A DNA stretch of 64,000 bases from JAUILA01 sp964563925 (GCA_964563925.1 CAZLZD010000001.1:62001-126000), one strand, 5' to 3'. Positions 43,038 through 53,151 are shown, counted from the stretch's first letter. The notes: generated by a model not told the origin, from the letters alone. Numbers and translations are program-made.

Positions 43038-43826
43038 ATGGACTTTAGTAATAAAGTAATTCTTATAACCGGCGGAAGCGCCGGAATTGGTAAATCGCTG
43101 TTGAGTGAATTTATCCGACGCGGAGCACGTAACCTGGTCATTGTGGGTCGCGATGCCGGTAAATTGGCGAAAACGGCTGGGCAATTTGAGGAGAACCGGG
43201 TCCTGACGGTCCAGGGCGATGTGAGCATTGCTGCAGACCTGGAACGGATCGTCGGAAAGGTCCGGGACCAATGGGGGCGCCTGGATATTCTGGTCAATAA
43301 TGCAGGCGTGGTCAGCGCCGGATTGCTGGAAGAAATGTCGGATGAGGATGTGATCGACCAGGTACGGATTAACCTGACGGGTGTCCTTCTGCTGACGAAA
43401 AAATGCCTTCCGCTCCTGGAGAAAAGTTCGGAAGGGGCAATTATCAATGTCTCATCCGGGCTGGGATATATTGCCAATCCTTTTTACAGTGTCTATGCCG
43501 CCACCAAAGCTGGCGTGCGTCAGTTCAGCGATGCCATGCGCAGGGAACTCCATGCCTGGCCTGTTCATGTGATGACGATTTATCCGACAGCTACCGATAC
43601 ACCAATGATGACCAATGCCAAAGTAGGGAACATGGATGACCCGGATGAGGTGGCACGACGTTCGGTCGACGGACTCCTCGCCGGTGAGATCAACGTTATT
43701 TTTGGCGGGGAGCAACGCATTGAAGATATCCGGACCAACTTCCTTGATCCGGAGAAAATGGATGAAAAATCAATTTCCAGGTATGAAGAACTTAAAGAGC
43801 GGACAAAGAATCACAGGGCCATGTAG
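43038..43826 (+). CDS. Short-chain dehydrogenase/reductase
   Basis: A 262-residue classical SDR. The cofactor motif is GGSAGIGKS near residue 12, NNAG lies at about 89, and the catalytic YxxxK is Y153 to K157 in YAATKAG with a preceding Ser. It follows the phytoene-desaturase-like gene by 17 bp. The start of the pullulanase gene lies within its 3' end. Substrate is not evident. Confidence 0.92.
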   Translation: MDFSNKVILITGGSAGIGKSLLSEFIRRGARNLVIVGRDAGKLAKTAGQFEENRVLTVQGDVSIAADLERIVGKVRDQWGRLDILVNNAGVVSAGLLEEMSDEDVIDQVRINLTGVLLLTKKCLPLLEKSSEGAIINVSSGLGYIANPFYSVYAATKAGVRQFSDAMRRELHAWPVHVMTIYPTATDTPMMTNAKVGNMDDPDEVARRSVDGLLAGEINVIFGGEQRIEDIRTNFLDPEKMDEKSISRYEELKERTKNHRAM

Positions 43827-45831
43827 GCTTCGGCAAAAGGTAAACTGCCTTGTGTGGCTCATCCTCGTAATGGTGGGGTGCACCACCCGCAGTGCAGAGG
43901 TGGGTTATACAGAAGAGGCACGGGCTGTGCTGTATGTAACAGATGATCTGGGCATGCATTATTCTCCCGCAAAAACAACCTTCCGGATGTGGTCGCCCGA
44001 CGCAGATTCCGTGAGGCTGAACCTGTATGCCTCGGGGCACCTTGACGACCATATCCGCACCTATGTCATGCAGGAAGGGGAAGGGGGTTCATGGTACCTG
44101 GGCCTGGATGGAGACCATGAGGGGCGGTACTATACCTATCAGATCTTTTTCAATGGACAGTGGCTGGAGGAAAAGCCAGACCTGTATGCGGTTTCCACCG
44201 GTGTGAATGGTGAACGGGCGATGATCCTTGACCTGGATTCAACCGATCCGCCAGGCTGGGAAAACGATGAGCGCCCTCCGCTGGAACATCCCACCGACAT
44301 GATTATTTATGAAATGCACATCCGTGATTTCAGTATTGATCCGTCGTCAGGGATACACAATAAGGGAAAATATACCGGGGTCGCAGAGACCGGTACGCGG
44401 TCACCACAGGGGTTGACAACCGGAATCGACCACCTGCGGGAAATGGGCATAACCCATGTGCACCTGCTGCCTGCATTTGATTACCGCAGTATCGATGAGA
44501 CCAGGCTCGACTCCCCCCAGTTTAACTGGGGATACGATCCTGTAAATTATAATGTCCCGGAAGGAAGTTATTCGACCGATCCCTACGACGGGAGAGTCAG
44601 GGTAAGGGAGTTTAAGCAGATGGTACAGGCACTGCACAAAAGCGGGATCAGGGTTATCATGGATGTGGTGTACAACCATACGGGCCAGACCATGGAATCT
44701 GGATTCAGCCAGCTGGTTCCGGATTATTTTTACCGGATGCGGGAGGACGGGACTTTCTCGGATGCTTCGGCGTGTGGAAATGAAACGGCGTCAGAAAAAG
44801 CCATGATGCGCAAGTTCATGATAGAATCGGTGAAGTATTGGGTGGATGAATACCATGTGGATGGATTTCGGTTTGACCTGATGGGAATTCATGACATCGA
44901 AACGATGAACCTCCTGAGTGAGACCCTGTATGCCATGGATACCACCCTGGTTGTATATGGTGAAGGATGGACTGCCGGCGAAAGCCCGTTGCCGCAGGAA
45001 AAACAAGCACTGAAAAAAAATACATGGCAAATGCCCCTTGTGGCTGCCTTTAGTGATGATATCCGGGACGGACTTAAGGGTAGTGTTTTTGACCATGCAG
45101 ACCGCGGGTTTGCCAGCGGAAAGCCGGGAATGACCGAAAGCGTAAAATTTGGTGTAGTGGCCTCTACCCGGCATCCCCAGGTCAATTGCGAAAAAGTCAA
45201 TTACAGTACGGAACCCTGGGCAGCAGAACCCCGTCAGACAATCAACTATGTGTCCTGTCATGACAACCATACCCTCTATGATAAACTCCGGATTTCGGTT
45301 CCCGAGGCTGCGGATGAGGAGATCAGTGCCATGCACCGGCTGGCAAATACGATTGTGCTTACCTCGCAGGGGATACCCTTCCTGCATGCGGGCGTGGAAT
45401 TCATGCGTACCAAAAACGGAGTGGAGAATTCCTACAATTCACCCGACAGCATTAACCGGTTAAACTGGAGTCGGAAATCGGAATTAGCCGGCCACGTCAG
45501 TTATTATCAGAATTTGATTCGCCTGCGTAGGGAACACCCCGCCTTCCGGATGCATTCGGCCGATATGATCCGGCAAGCAGTAACCTTCAGGGAATCGGAA
45601 GACCCTCATCTGCTCAGTTATGTGATTGACGGAACAGTTTCCGGGGATTCATTTGACACTATCCTGGTCGTGGCGAACGGGGAAAACCTGTCAAAGAAAA
45701 TATCGCTTCCCGAAGGTGACTGGCGGCAAATACTCGACGGAGAACGTATAGTTCATGAAGGGGAAAACCTGACGTCAACAGTTGTTGAAGTGAAGCCTTA
45801 TTCGGCCCTGATCCTGGCCATCTTGAAGTAG
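43783..45831 (+). CDS. Type I pullulanase-like glycoside hydrolase (GH13) lipoprotein
   Basis: Hydrolyses alpha-1,6 branches of pullulan, glycogen or starch. From Met at 43783 there are 682 residues with a lipoprotein signal (VMVGC). A CBM48-type N-terminal domain follows (about 60-150) and then the GH13 barrel. The pullulanase hallmark FNWGYDP is at 247-253, the nucleophile D365 lies in FRFDLMG and the acid/base E394 in GEGW. The start overlaps the SDR by 44 bp; a longer frame open further upstream is not protein-like. The lipobox suggests periplasmic or surface location. Confidence 0.9.
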   Translation: MKNLKSGQRITGPCRLRQKVNCLVWLILVMVGCTTRSAEVGYTEEARAVLYVTDDLGMHYSPAKTTFRMWSPDADSVRLNLYASGHLDDHIRTYVMQEGEGGSWYLGLDGDHEGRYYTYQIFFNGQWLEEKPDLYAVSTGVNGERAMILDLDSTDPPGWENDERPPLEHPTDMIIYEMHIRDFSIDPSSGIHNKGKYTGVAETGTRSPQGLTTGIDHLREMGITHVHLLPAFDYRSIDETRLDSPQFNWGYDPVNYNVPEGSYSTDPYDGRVRVREFKQMVQALHKSGIRVIMDVVYNHTGQTMESGFSQLVPDYFYRMREDGTFSDASACGNETASEKAMMRKFMIESVKYWVDEYHVDGFRFDLMGIHDIETMNLLSETLYAMDTTLVVYGEGWTAGESPLPQEKQALKKNTWQMPLVAAFSDDIRDGLKGSVFDHADRGFASGKPGMTESVKFGVVASTRHPQVNCEKVNYSTEPWAAEPRQTINYVSCHDNHTLYDKLRISVPEAADEEISAMHRLANTIVLTSQGIPFLHAGVEFMRTKNGVENSYNSPDSINRLNWSRKSELAGHVSYYQNLIRLRREHPAFRMHSADMIRQAVTFRESEDPHLLSYVIDGTVSGDSFDTILVVANGENLSKKISLPEGDWRQILDGERIVHEGENLTSTVVEVKPYSALILAILK

Positions 45832-45992
45832 ATACTCTGAGAAAAAATGTAATAAATTGATAATCAGTTAGTTATAATTTTATCGACTTTCAAATCTTAC
45901 ATGGGTCCCGATACCTGAAATTTTTATTTATCGGTGTAAATGGCAGTTCGTCGTTTGATTCCGGCCTTAATCGCAGATTTTTTTAGCAATTT

Positions 45993-47429
45993 TTGGTTAC
46001 AAATCCTACATGTGGTGTATACACGTCTGAATCAATTAATACACCTGTGATAACACATGAAATTGCTGCGCAAAGATTGACCCCTGAAGGGTTAATTAAC
46101 CAAACTCGCAGAATCTTTTTTTGGGCGGGCGTGGCCCTGATGGCTGTGCTTCTTGCTTCTGTTTCAGGGCAGGCTGAGCCAATCCACGGGGCGGGGAAGG
46201 TGGCTTCGCCGGTGGCTGTGGATGATAATGTAACACTGGACGAGGATACGCCAATTGAAATTGACGTGCTTGCCAATGATTCTGATACCGACGGAAATCT
46301 TGATCCACTCTCCGTAACGATTATTCAGGCCCCTGCTTATGGGGATGTTACCGTTAATTCAGTAACCGGAGCAGTGACTTATACACCTGATCCGGATTTT
46401 TTCGGTAATGATCAGTTTGTGTACCGGGTTTCTGACCTTAGCCTCAATACTGATGAGGCCGTGGTAAGCCTGTTAATTCGCGGAATTAACGATGCACCGA
46501 CCAGCGCAGACCGCACGATTACAATCAATGAAGACCAAACCTACCGGTTTTCAGGAGCGGATTTTATCTACAATGATGTGGACGGGGATTGCTTTAACGG
46601 GTTCAAAATCGTAACGGAACTGACCCCGGACCTGGGCGAGCTGTATTACAACGAGGAGCCCGTAGTCCTGGATTTTATTTATGCCGATCCGCAGCTGCTC
46701 ACGTTTGTTCCCACGCCAAATACCAGCGGAACCACCGAATTTGATTTTCGTGTGGTGGATGACCAGGGAGCTGAAAGCGAAAATTATACGATGACCATTC
46801 ATATCCTTGGGGTAAACGATGCACCCTCCACCGAAGATATTGTGGTGGAAATGCCCTGGAACAGTGTGCATGAATTTTCGAATGAACTTGTATATACCGA
46901 TCTGGATGGTGATCCGATGGCAGGTTTTATCCTTACCTCTTTGCCGGCAAATGGCGAAGTCAGGTATAACAACATAGCCATCCAGGCAAATACCCTTTAC
47001 CAGGATTTTACATTGCTTTCTTTTGAACCGGAGGTAAATGAATTCGGCAGTCCGTATACCACCTTCACCCTGACCGTGGAAGACAGCCAGGGGGCGGGGA
47101 GTGAAAATGTACTTGTTACGGTAAATGTGCTCTACGAGGAATATCCGTTGCAAATTTCGGAGGGATTTTCACCGAATGGAGATGATATCAACGACATGTG
47201 GTACATCCGGAATATTGACAGGTACCCGCTTAACCGGATTCAGATCTACAACCGGTGGGGCAACCTGATCCGCAGTATTGAGGGGTATGACAATGAAACC
47301 CGTGTCTGGCGTGGGGAGAGCGATCATGCCAGTTTTGGTCGGGAAGTGGCTGACGGCTCCTATTTCTTTGTAATCTCCCTCGGAGATGGTTCTGAACCCA
47401 TCCAGGGCTATGTAGTTCTGCACCGCTAA
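45993..47429 (+). CDS. Secreted repeat protein with T9SS type B sorting domain
   Basis: Cell-surface or secreted cargo of the type IX secretion system. Three cadherin/Ig-like repeats of about 90 residues follow a signal peptide; each has NDAP-type linkers (GINDAPTS, GVNDAPST). The last 90 residues or so (ISEGFSPNGDDINDMWYI, RIQIYNRWGNL) are the gliding-motility C-terminal domain (type B). The ATG at 45993 places 40 residues before the hydrophobic segment. A TTG at 46077 would give a normal signal peptide and may be the true start. It is followed 10 bp later by the PorP/SprF gene. Confidence 0.88.
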   Translation: MVTNPTCGVYTSESINTPVITHEIAAQRLTPEGLINQTRRIFFWAGVALMAVLLASVSGQAEPIHGAGKVASPVAVDDNVTLDEDTPIEIDVLANDSDTDGNLDPLSVTIIQAPAYGDVTVNSVTGAVTYTPDPDFFGNDQFVYRVSDLSLNTDEAVVSLLIRGINDAPTSADRTITINEDQTYRFSGADFIYNDVDGDCFNGFKIVTELTPDLGELYYNEEPVVLDFIYADPQLLTFVPTPNTSGTTEFDFRVVDDQGAESENYTMTIHILGVNDAPSTEDIVVEMPWNSVHEFSNELVYTDLDGDPMAGFILTSLPANGEVRYNNIAIQANTLYQDFTLLSFEPEVNEFGSPYTTFTLTVEDSQGAGSENVLVTVNVLYEEYPLQISEGFSPNGDDINDMWYIRNIDRYPLNRIQIYNRWGNLIRSIEGYDNETRVWRGESDHASFGREVADGSYFFVISLGDGSEPIQGYVVLHR

Positions 47430-47439
47430 TCCTTTTATT

Positions 47440-48369
47440 ATGAAAAGAATTTTACTGATACTATTACTTACGGGAGGATTCGGGGCCAGCGCACAGCAGC
47501 AGGCGATGTTTTCTCAGTACATGTTTAATCCGCTTGCCATTAACCCTGCCTATGCCGGATCCCTGGAGGCGCTGACGGCCACCGTCCTGCACAGGTCACA
47601 GTGGTCATCCCTGGAGGGTGCCCCGGAGACACAAACAGTTACATTGCACGGGCCGGTCAAATATTCTAGGGCTTCCTTTGGAGCCCAGCTGTACCATGAC
47701 CAGATCACCGTGAGCAATTTCTATGGCATGTATGGATTCTACAGCTATTATATTCCATTAAATGATAACGTACGCCTTTCTTTCGGGATACGGGCCGGGG
47801 CTTCCTATTATCAGGCCGACCTGACAGATCTGAGCCTCTATTATCCGGAGATGGATATGACAGGGGATCCGGTTTTTATGAACAATAATTATGGCGGATG
47901 GCTGCCCAATATCGGTGCCGGATTGTACCTGTACAGTAAACGATCCTACCTGGGCATATCGATGCCGGAAATGATAAATAACGAAATTGAAACCTCTGTG
48001 GAGGCCATGAACGGACGGCAGCGGGCTCATTATTTCATGCATGGCGGACATGTATTTGATTTAAGCCCTACACTGAAGCTTAAGCCTAATTTTCTGGTGA
48101 AGGCAGTCACAGGTGCACCCGTCCAGGTAGACCTGAACGCCAACCTCCTGATAAGGGATGTGGTCTGGGTAGGTGCCTCTTACCGGTGGGATGAATCCTT
48201 TGCCGCCTTGCTGGAAATTGATTTCAGTCGTCAGTGGCGGATAGGGTATTCCTATGATATTCCAAACCGGGATAACCTGGGTCCTTTCCATAACGGATCC
48301 CATGAATTCCTGCTGAGCTACCGCTTTGTAAGAAACAAGAATATGGCCATTACACCTAGATATTTCTAA
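47440..48369 (+). CDS. PorP/SprF-family outer membrane protein
   Basis: A 309-residue type IX secretion/gliding membrane protein. It has a signal peptide (about 1-18) followed by AMFSQYMFNPLAINPAYAG, the family's hallmark N-terminal motif, then beta-barrel strands ending in an aromatic C-terminus (TPRYF). PorP/SprF proteins anchor or export T9SS type B cargo, so this one probably handles the product of the gene just upstream. The OmpA gene's first ATG overlaps the last base of its stop codon. Confidence 0.94.
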   Translation: MKRILLILLLTGGFGASAQQQAMFSQYMFNPLAINPAYAGSLEALTATVLHRSQWSSLEGAPETQTVTLHGPVKYSRASFGAQLYHDQITVSNFYGMYGFYSYYIPLNDNVRLSFGIRAGASYYQADLTDLSLYYPEMDMTGDPVFMNNNYGGWLPNIGAGLYLYSKRSYLGISMPEMINNEIETSVEAMNGRQRAHYFMHGGHVFDLSPTLKLKPNFLVKAVTGAPVQVDLNANLLIRDVVWVGASYRWDESFAALLEIDFSRQWRIGYSYDIPNRDNLGPFHNGSHEFLLSYRFVRNKNMAITPRYF

Positions 48370-50396
48370 TGATGAAACGAGGAATTTTATTACTGACAGG
48401 AAGCATGCTCATCGCATTGGTGTTGCAGGGCCAGCACCGGCAGGTATTGCTTGGAGATTCATTATATGATCATTACAGCTATGCAAAGGCGGTCAGGCAT
48501 TATGAGAAAGCACTGAAGAAAGAAGACCGGAAGTGGATGGTGCATGAGCGGCTCGGAAACAGCTTTTACCAGCTCCGTGATTATCAAACCGCGCTCTCTC
48601 ATTATAATCAGGCGCTTTCCATGAGTGATTCATGGAATGAGGAATCCAGGTGGCATTACCTGCAGGTTCAACGTACTTTTGGGAACGATGAGGAAGTGAG
48701 AAAGTACCTGGCACTTTGGGGACAGGGGGAATCCACCCGGGCTGCGGCACTGGAGAAAGGAATTCAGGGCGAAATCCTGTTCTTTATGGATTCAGCAGTC
48801 TGGGATATTTCACTCAGTGGCGTGAACTCTGACCGGGCCGACTTTGCCCCGGCCTATTACAAGGACGGTCTTGTGTTTGCCTCTTCCCGTAAAGAAGACA
48901 ATTCTTCCTCCCGGAAATACCACTGGGACGGAAGCTACTACCTTGATCTGTACTATTCTTCACTGAAACCGGGGCCTTCCGGTGAGATCGCGATCGAACC
49001 AGCCGGGGAGAATACGGTATATCACGACGGTCCTGTGGTCTTTTACGATAATTATTCACGCGTGATATTTACCCGAAATGAATTGGGTAAATCAAAAGAT
49101 GACATTCGTACACTGGTGCTGATGGAGGCCAGGGTAGGAGTCAACGGAAACTGGTCGGAAGTGACGCCGTTATCTGTCAATGAGCCCGGCTTCTCCTTTT
49201 CTCATCCGGCACTGTCGACCGACGGTCAGTACCTGTATTTTGTGTCAGACAAGTCAGGTGGATATGGCGGTACAGATATTTGGCGCTCCCGCAGGACAGG
49301 CGACAGCTGGGACACACCTGAAAACCTCGGGCCCTCGATCAATACCCCTGGAAATGAAATGTTTCCCTATTTGTATGGGGAGGAGCTTTTCTTTGCTTCT
49401 GACGGGCATCCGGGGTTGGGCGGACTTGACGTTTTTATCGCTGGAGAATTTGCCGAAGGCAGCTATATGATCCGCAATGCAGGTTATCCGATCAATACAC
49501 GAAAGGATGACTTCGGGCTTATTACCCGAAACGGGCGACAGGGCTACTTTTCGTCGAACCGGGCCGGCCAGGACGATATTTATGCGTTCTCACGGGATAG
49601 GATGGTTGTGGATATTTTCTATGAAGACCGTCAGGGGGTTTCACTGGATAGTGTGCTGACGGTTATGGATGGCCGTGAAATTCAGATGATAGGCGAGCGT
49701 ACGCATCTTTACCTGCCGCTGAATTCGGTCACCGGAATGCACGCCAGCCGGGAAGGATATTCGGATACCACGTTTTCTGTGGCCACCGATGACTCGTTTT
49801 ATAAAGCCCTGACTGTTCCCCTTACAGACGTGCATTTAACGGACCGGGGCCTTATGGAGATTTATCCGATTGCCTCCGAATTCAAGGTGGATTTCTACCT
49901 GGCCACACCTGAGGCACTTGTCCACAGTGATCATGAGGGCCGATGGTTACAGCGACTGGATGTCAGGGAAATTGAAAGAGATGAACAGATGAATGAGCTG
50001 GACCGGATACACAGGATACTTGATCAGAATGGTTTTGACGTGCACGTGAAGGATACAATTACATCGATATTCTTTGACTTTGATAAATATGCTGTGCGTG
50101 AGACAGAAAAATCCAACCTGTCCAGACTAATTGACCTGCTGGATCGTTATCCGGAAGCGAAGATTATTATTTCCGCCCATACCGATGCGCGCGGATCCAA
50201 TGCCTACAACGACAAGCTGGCGACAAGACGGGCCAATGCAACAAGGGATTACCTTATTGCCAATGGAATCTCGTCAACCAGAATTGAAGCCAGGTCCTTT
50301 GGAGAACGGCAATTGTGGATTGAATGTGAGCAATGTACCGAGGAACAACATCAGTTGAACCGCCGGGCAACATTCGGAGTGAACAAGGAAGAATAA
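48369..50396 (+). CDS. OmpA-family protein with TPR and WD40-like (PD40) repeats
   Basis: A 675-residue protein. A signal sequence precedes TPR repeats at about 25-120 (YAKAVRHYEKALKKEDRKW, YQTALSHYNQAL). A PD40/WD40-like propeller region follows, with FSHPALSTDGQYLYFVSDK and FASDGHPGLGG. The C-terminal OmpA peptidoglycan-binding domain has ISAHTDARGSNAYNDKLATRRA at about 600-625. This TPR-PD40-OmpA order is that of PorE-like proteins and of many partners of PorP. It completes a cargo-SprF-OmpA triad. Confidence 0.9.
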   Translation: MMKRGILLLTGSMLIALVLQGQHRQVLLGDSLYDHYSYAKAVRHYEKALKKEDRKWMVHERLGNSFYQLRDYQTALSHYNQALSMSDSWNEESRWHYLQVQRTFGNDEEVRKYLALWGQGESTRAAALEKGIQGEILFFMDSAVWDISLSGVNSDRADFAPAYYKDGLVFASSRKEDNSSSRKYHWDGSYYLDLYYSSLKPGPSGEIAIEPAGENTVYHDGPVVFYDNYSRVIFTRNELGKSKDDIRTLVLMEARVGVNGNWSEVTPLSVNEPGFSFSHPALSTDGQYLYFVSDKSGGYGGTDIWRSRRTGDSWDTPENLGPSINTPGNEMFPYLYGEELFFASDGHPGLGGLDVFIAGEFAEGSYMIRNAGYPINTRKDDFGLITRNGRQGYFSSNRAGQDDIYAFSRDRMVVDIFYEDRQGVSLDSVLTVMDGREIQMIGERTHLYLPLNSVTGMHASREGYSDTTFSVATDDSFYKALTVPLTDVHLTDRGLMEIYPIASEFKVDFYLATPEALVHSDHEGRWLQRLDVREIERDEQMNELDRIHRILDQNGFDVHVKDTITSIFFDFDKYAVRETEKSNLSRLIDLLDRYPEAKIIISAHTDARGSNAYNDKLATRRANATRDYLIANGISSTRIEARSFGERQLWIECEQCTEEQHQLNRRATFGVNKEE

Positions 50397-50420
50397 TACG
50401 CATTACTTGGTTGTAGAAGA

Positions 50421-50452
50421 AAGGACTGGTTGAATTGGCCGGTCCTTTTTTT
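50421..50452 (+). terminator. Rho-independent terminator after the OmpA-family gene
   Basis: AAGGACTGG pairs with CCGGTCCTT (one G-U pair) around a 9-nt loop, followed by a T-run. Confidence 0.8.
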
Positions 50453-50487
50453 ATGTGGATTACCCGCAAATCTAATGAGGGGAGGGA

Positions 50488-50519
50488 ATTGGCCGTTCCT
50501 TATAATTATTCTATTTTTG
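50488..50519 (+). promoter_or_regulatory. Predicted accA promoter
   Basis: ATTG (50488-50491) as -33 and TATTTTTG (50512-50519) as -7 (exact TAnnTTTG) are separated by 20 nt. The accA start codon follows 25 nt later. Confidence 0.6.
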
Positions 50520-50544
50520 TCCTTCGACTTATTAATCAAACTGA

Positions 50545-51492
50545 ATGCAACTGGACTTTGAGAAACCCATTGTAGAGCTGGAGGCAAAACTGGCAGGAAT
50601 GAAAGAGATAGCCAGGGAGAGTGATGTAGATGTCACTGATGCCATTAAAACGCTCGAATCAAAAATTAAAGGCCTCAAAAAGGAAATTTTTGAGAACCTC
50701 ACCCGCTGGCAGCGGGTACAGCTTTCCAGGCACCCCGACCGCCCGTACGCGCTCGATTATATCTACGAGATTGCAGATGATTTTGTGGAATTGCATGGTG
50801 ACCGCAACGTGAAGGATGATAAAGCGATGGTTGGCGGTTTCGGATCTGTGGACGGAAAGACCTTCATGCTGATCGGCCAGCAGAAAGGACGAAATACCAA
50901 GGAGCGCCAGTACCGTAATTTTGGAATGGCCAATCCGGAAGGCTATCGTAAAGCCCTTCGCTTGATGAAACTGGCCGAAAAATTTAATAAACCAATTGTT
51001 ACCCTCATAGATACCCCGGGCGCCTATCCCGGTCTTGAGGCTGAGGAAAGAGGTCAGGGTGAAGCTATTGCCAGAAACCTGAAGGAGATGTTCATGCTGA
51101 AGGTTCCTGTGATCTGTATTATCATCGGGGAGGGTGCATCAGGCGGAGCCCTGGGTATCGCCATTGGAGATAAAGTACTGATGATGGAGAATACCTGGTA
51201 TTCGGTTATTTCCCCCGAATCCTGCTCATCGATCCTCTGGCGATCATGGGATTTCAAGGAGCAGGCTGCGGAAGCACTCCGGCTTACGGCGGAAGACATG
51301 ACCGGGCTGGGTCTTGTGGACGGGATCATTAAAGAGCCGCTTGGCGGTGCCCATACCGACCTCAAATGGATGGCTAAAAAATTGAAATCCACCATTCTTA
51401 AAGAAACGGAAGAACTTGAGAAACTCACTGCCGCCGACCGAACCGCAAGTCGTATAGATAAATTCTGTTCGATGGGAGTGGTAGAAGAATAG
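50545..51492 (+). CDS. accA: Acetyl-CoA carboxylase carboxyltransferase subunit alpha
   Basis: A 315-residue subunit that, with AccD, transfers carboxyl from biotin to acetyl-CoA at the start of fatty-acid synthesis. The N-terminal helical region (DFEKPIVELEAKL) and the crotonase-like core are standard. Signature stretches include LHGDR, DTPGAYPGLEAEERGQGEAIA, IIGEGASGGALGI and SPESCSSILWR. The length is normal. It starts a run of three co-directional genes with 1- and 3-bp gaps. Confidence 0.97.
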   Translation: MQLDFEKPIVELEAKLAGMKEIARESDVDVTDAIKTLESKIKGLKKEIFENLTRWQRVQLSRHPDRPYALDYIYEIADDFVELHGDRNVKDDKAMVGGFGSVDGKTFMLIGQQKGRNTKERQYRNFGMANPEGYRKALRLMKLAEKFNKPIVTLIDTPGAYPGLEAEERGQGEAIARNLKEMFMLKVPVICIIIGEGASGGALGIAIGDKVLMMENTWYSVISPESCSSILWRSWDFKEQAAEALRLTAEDMTGLGLVDGIIKEPLGGAHTDLKWMAKKLKSTILKETEELEKLTAADRTASRIDKFCSMGVVEE

Positions 51493-51493
51493 G

Positions 51494-52336
51494 ATGGAGC
51501 TGCACGTTATCCATACCGGCAGGTTTAAACTTGATGGGGGAGCCATGTTTGGCGTAGTACCCAAAACGCTGTGGGAGCGTACCAATCCTGCCGACGAGAA
51601 CAACCTGTGTACCTGGGCGATGCGCTGCCTCCTGGTTACCGTCGGCAACCGCACAATTCTCATTGATAATGGCATTGGCAATAAGCAAAGCGAGAAATTT
51701 TTCAGTCATTACTATCTGCATGGTCAGGAAAGCCTGGATGGTTCTCTGAAAGCAGCCGGGTTCTCGCCAGAAGAGATCACCGACATGTTCCACACGCACC
51801 TTCATTTTGATCATTGCGGGGGAGGGGTGATCCGGACCGGAGAAGAATCGTATGCATTGAAATTCCCAAATGCCACCTATTGGTCCCATGAGGAACACTG
51901 GCAGTGGGCTACCAGGCCCAATGCCCGTGAGAAAGCCAGCTTTTTGACAGAAAATATACTTCCCATCCAGGAAAGCGGTCAGCTGAAATTTTTGAATGGT
52001 GCGGACGGAAATCTGGCGGAGGGAATCCGGTACAGGACCGTGGATGGTCATACCGATAAACAAATGCTTCCCATGTTGGAGTATAAAGGACGGACCATCG
52101 TTTTTGTGGCTGATCTGCTCCCCTCTGTTGGCCATATTCCGCTGCCTTATGTGATGGGCTATGATACCCGGCCGCTTTTAACCCTTCAGGAGAAAAAGGC
52201 ATTTCTGGATGAAGCGGCAGATAAGGAGTACGTGTTGTTTCTGGAACATGATCCCCTGCATGAATGCTGTACAGTGAAGCATACCGAAAAGGGGGTACGA
52301 CTCAATGAGACTTTTCGTCTTTCAGATTTAGGCTGA
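51494..52336 (+). CDS. Metallo-beta-lactamase-fold hydrolase
   Basis: A 280-residue MBL-superfamily enzyme. The zinc motif is HTHLHFDHCGG (H100, H102, D106, H107), with further metal-site candidates in GHTDKQ and the C-terminal FLEHDP. The substrate cannot be named; family members include lactonases, thiolesterases and nucleases. It lies 1 bp after accA and 3 bp before the patatin gene, so it is co-transcribed with them. Confidence 0.92.
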   Translation: MELHVIHTGRFKLDGGAMFGVVPKTLWERTNPADENNLCTWAMRCLLVTVGNRTILIDNGIGNKQSEKFFSHYYLHGQESLDGSLKAAGFSPEEITDMFHTHLHFDHCGGGVIRTGEESYALKFPNATYWSHEEHWQWATRPNAREKASFLTENILPIQESGQLKFLNGADGNLAEGIRYRTVDGHTDKQMLPMLEYKGRTIVFVADLLPSVGHIPLPYVMGYDTRPLLTLQEKKAFLDEAADKEYVLFLEHDPLHECCTVKHTEKGVRLNETFRLSDLG

Positions 52337-52339
52337 ACC

Positions 52340-53113
52340 ATGCACCTGTCAGACCCGGTCATAGGATTAGCGCTTTCCGGAGGAGGTATACGGGGGGTTG
52401 CACACCTGGGGGTTCTTAAAGCCCTGGAAGAAAGAAAGGTGCCGGTCCATCGGTTGGCAGGAGCCAGTGCAGGAGCTATTGCAGCTGCCCTGTATGGAAG
52501 CGGGTATACGCCGGATGAAATCCTGGGGTTTATCAAGAAACTCAGTGCCCTTCGTTTCTTTCAGCCTGCCCTGAATTTCAGGGGACTGCTGAAAATTGAT
52601 GTCATCCGCAAATTTCTCAGGAGTTATATCAAACATGACGATTTTAATTCCCTGTCGATACCTCTTACTGTAGGCGCCACCAATCTGACGTCCGGCCGTA
52701 CCGAATACTTTAATGAAGGTCCCCTTATCGAGGTCCTCTGTGCATCCTCGTGTGTGCCCGTCCTTTTTGATCCGATGCAGATCGGGGACCAGTGGTATAT
52801 TGACGGCGGTATCCTTAATAACCTCCCGGCTGAACCCTTGAGAGAAGCCTGTGACATCCTTATTGGGGTGCATACCAACCCGGTGGAAGAGGCATTCAGT
52901 GCATCCAATGCCAGGCAGGTCATGGAGCGTGCCCTGATGATGGCAATTGGCAGAAACGTCGAATTAAGCCGAAACCTGTGCGATCATTACCTCGAACCGC
53001 CCGGATTGGGAGGTTTTCGCGTCGGTGCACTGGCTTCTGCAGATGTAATATTTGACACAGGATATCATGCAATGCTCGAATATCTTGACACTCATACGAT
53101 TACAAACGTTTGA
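52340..53113 (+). CDS. Patatin-like phospholipase
   Basis: A 257-residue patatin-family lipid acyl hydrolase. The oxyanion-hole motif SGGGIRG (13-19), nucleophile motif GASAG (41-45; S43) and dyad DGG (D155) are intact. It has no signal peptide, so action in the cytosol or at the inner membrane is likely. It is last in the accA-MBL-patatin run. Confidence 0.94.
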   Translation: MHLSDPVIGLALSGGGIRGVAHLGVLKALEERKVPVHRLAGASAGAIAAALYGSGYTPDEILGFIKKLSALRFFQPALNFRGLLKIDVIRKFLRSYIKHDDFNSLSIPLTVGATNLTSGRTEYFNEGPLIEVLCASSCVPVLFDPMQIGDQWYIDGGILNNLPAEPLREACDILIGVHTNPVEEAFSASNARQVMERALMMAIGRNVELSRNLCDHYLEPPGLGGFRVGALASADVIFDTGYHAMLEYLDTHTITNV

Positions 53114-53151
53114 AATACCTTCATTTGCGGTTTTTCCCTGATTAGTCTCAC

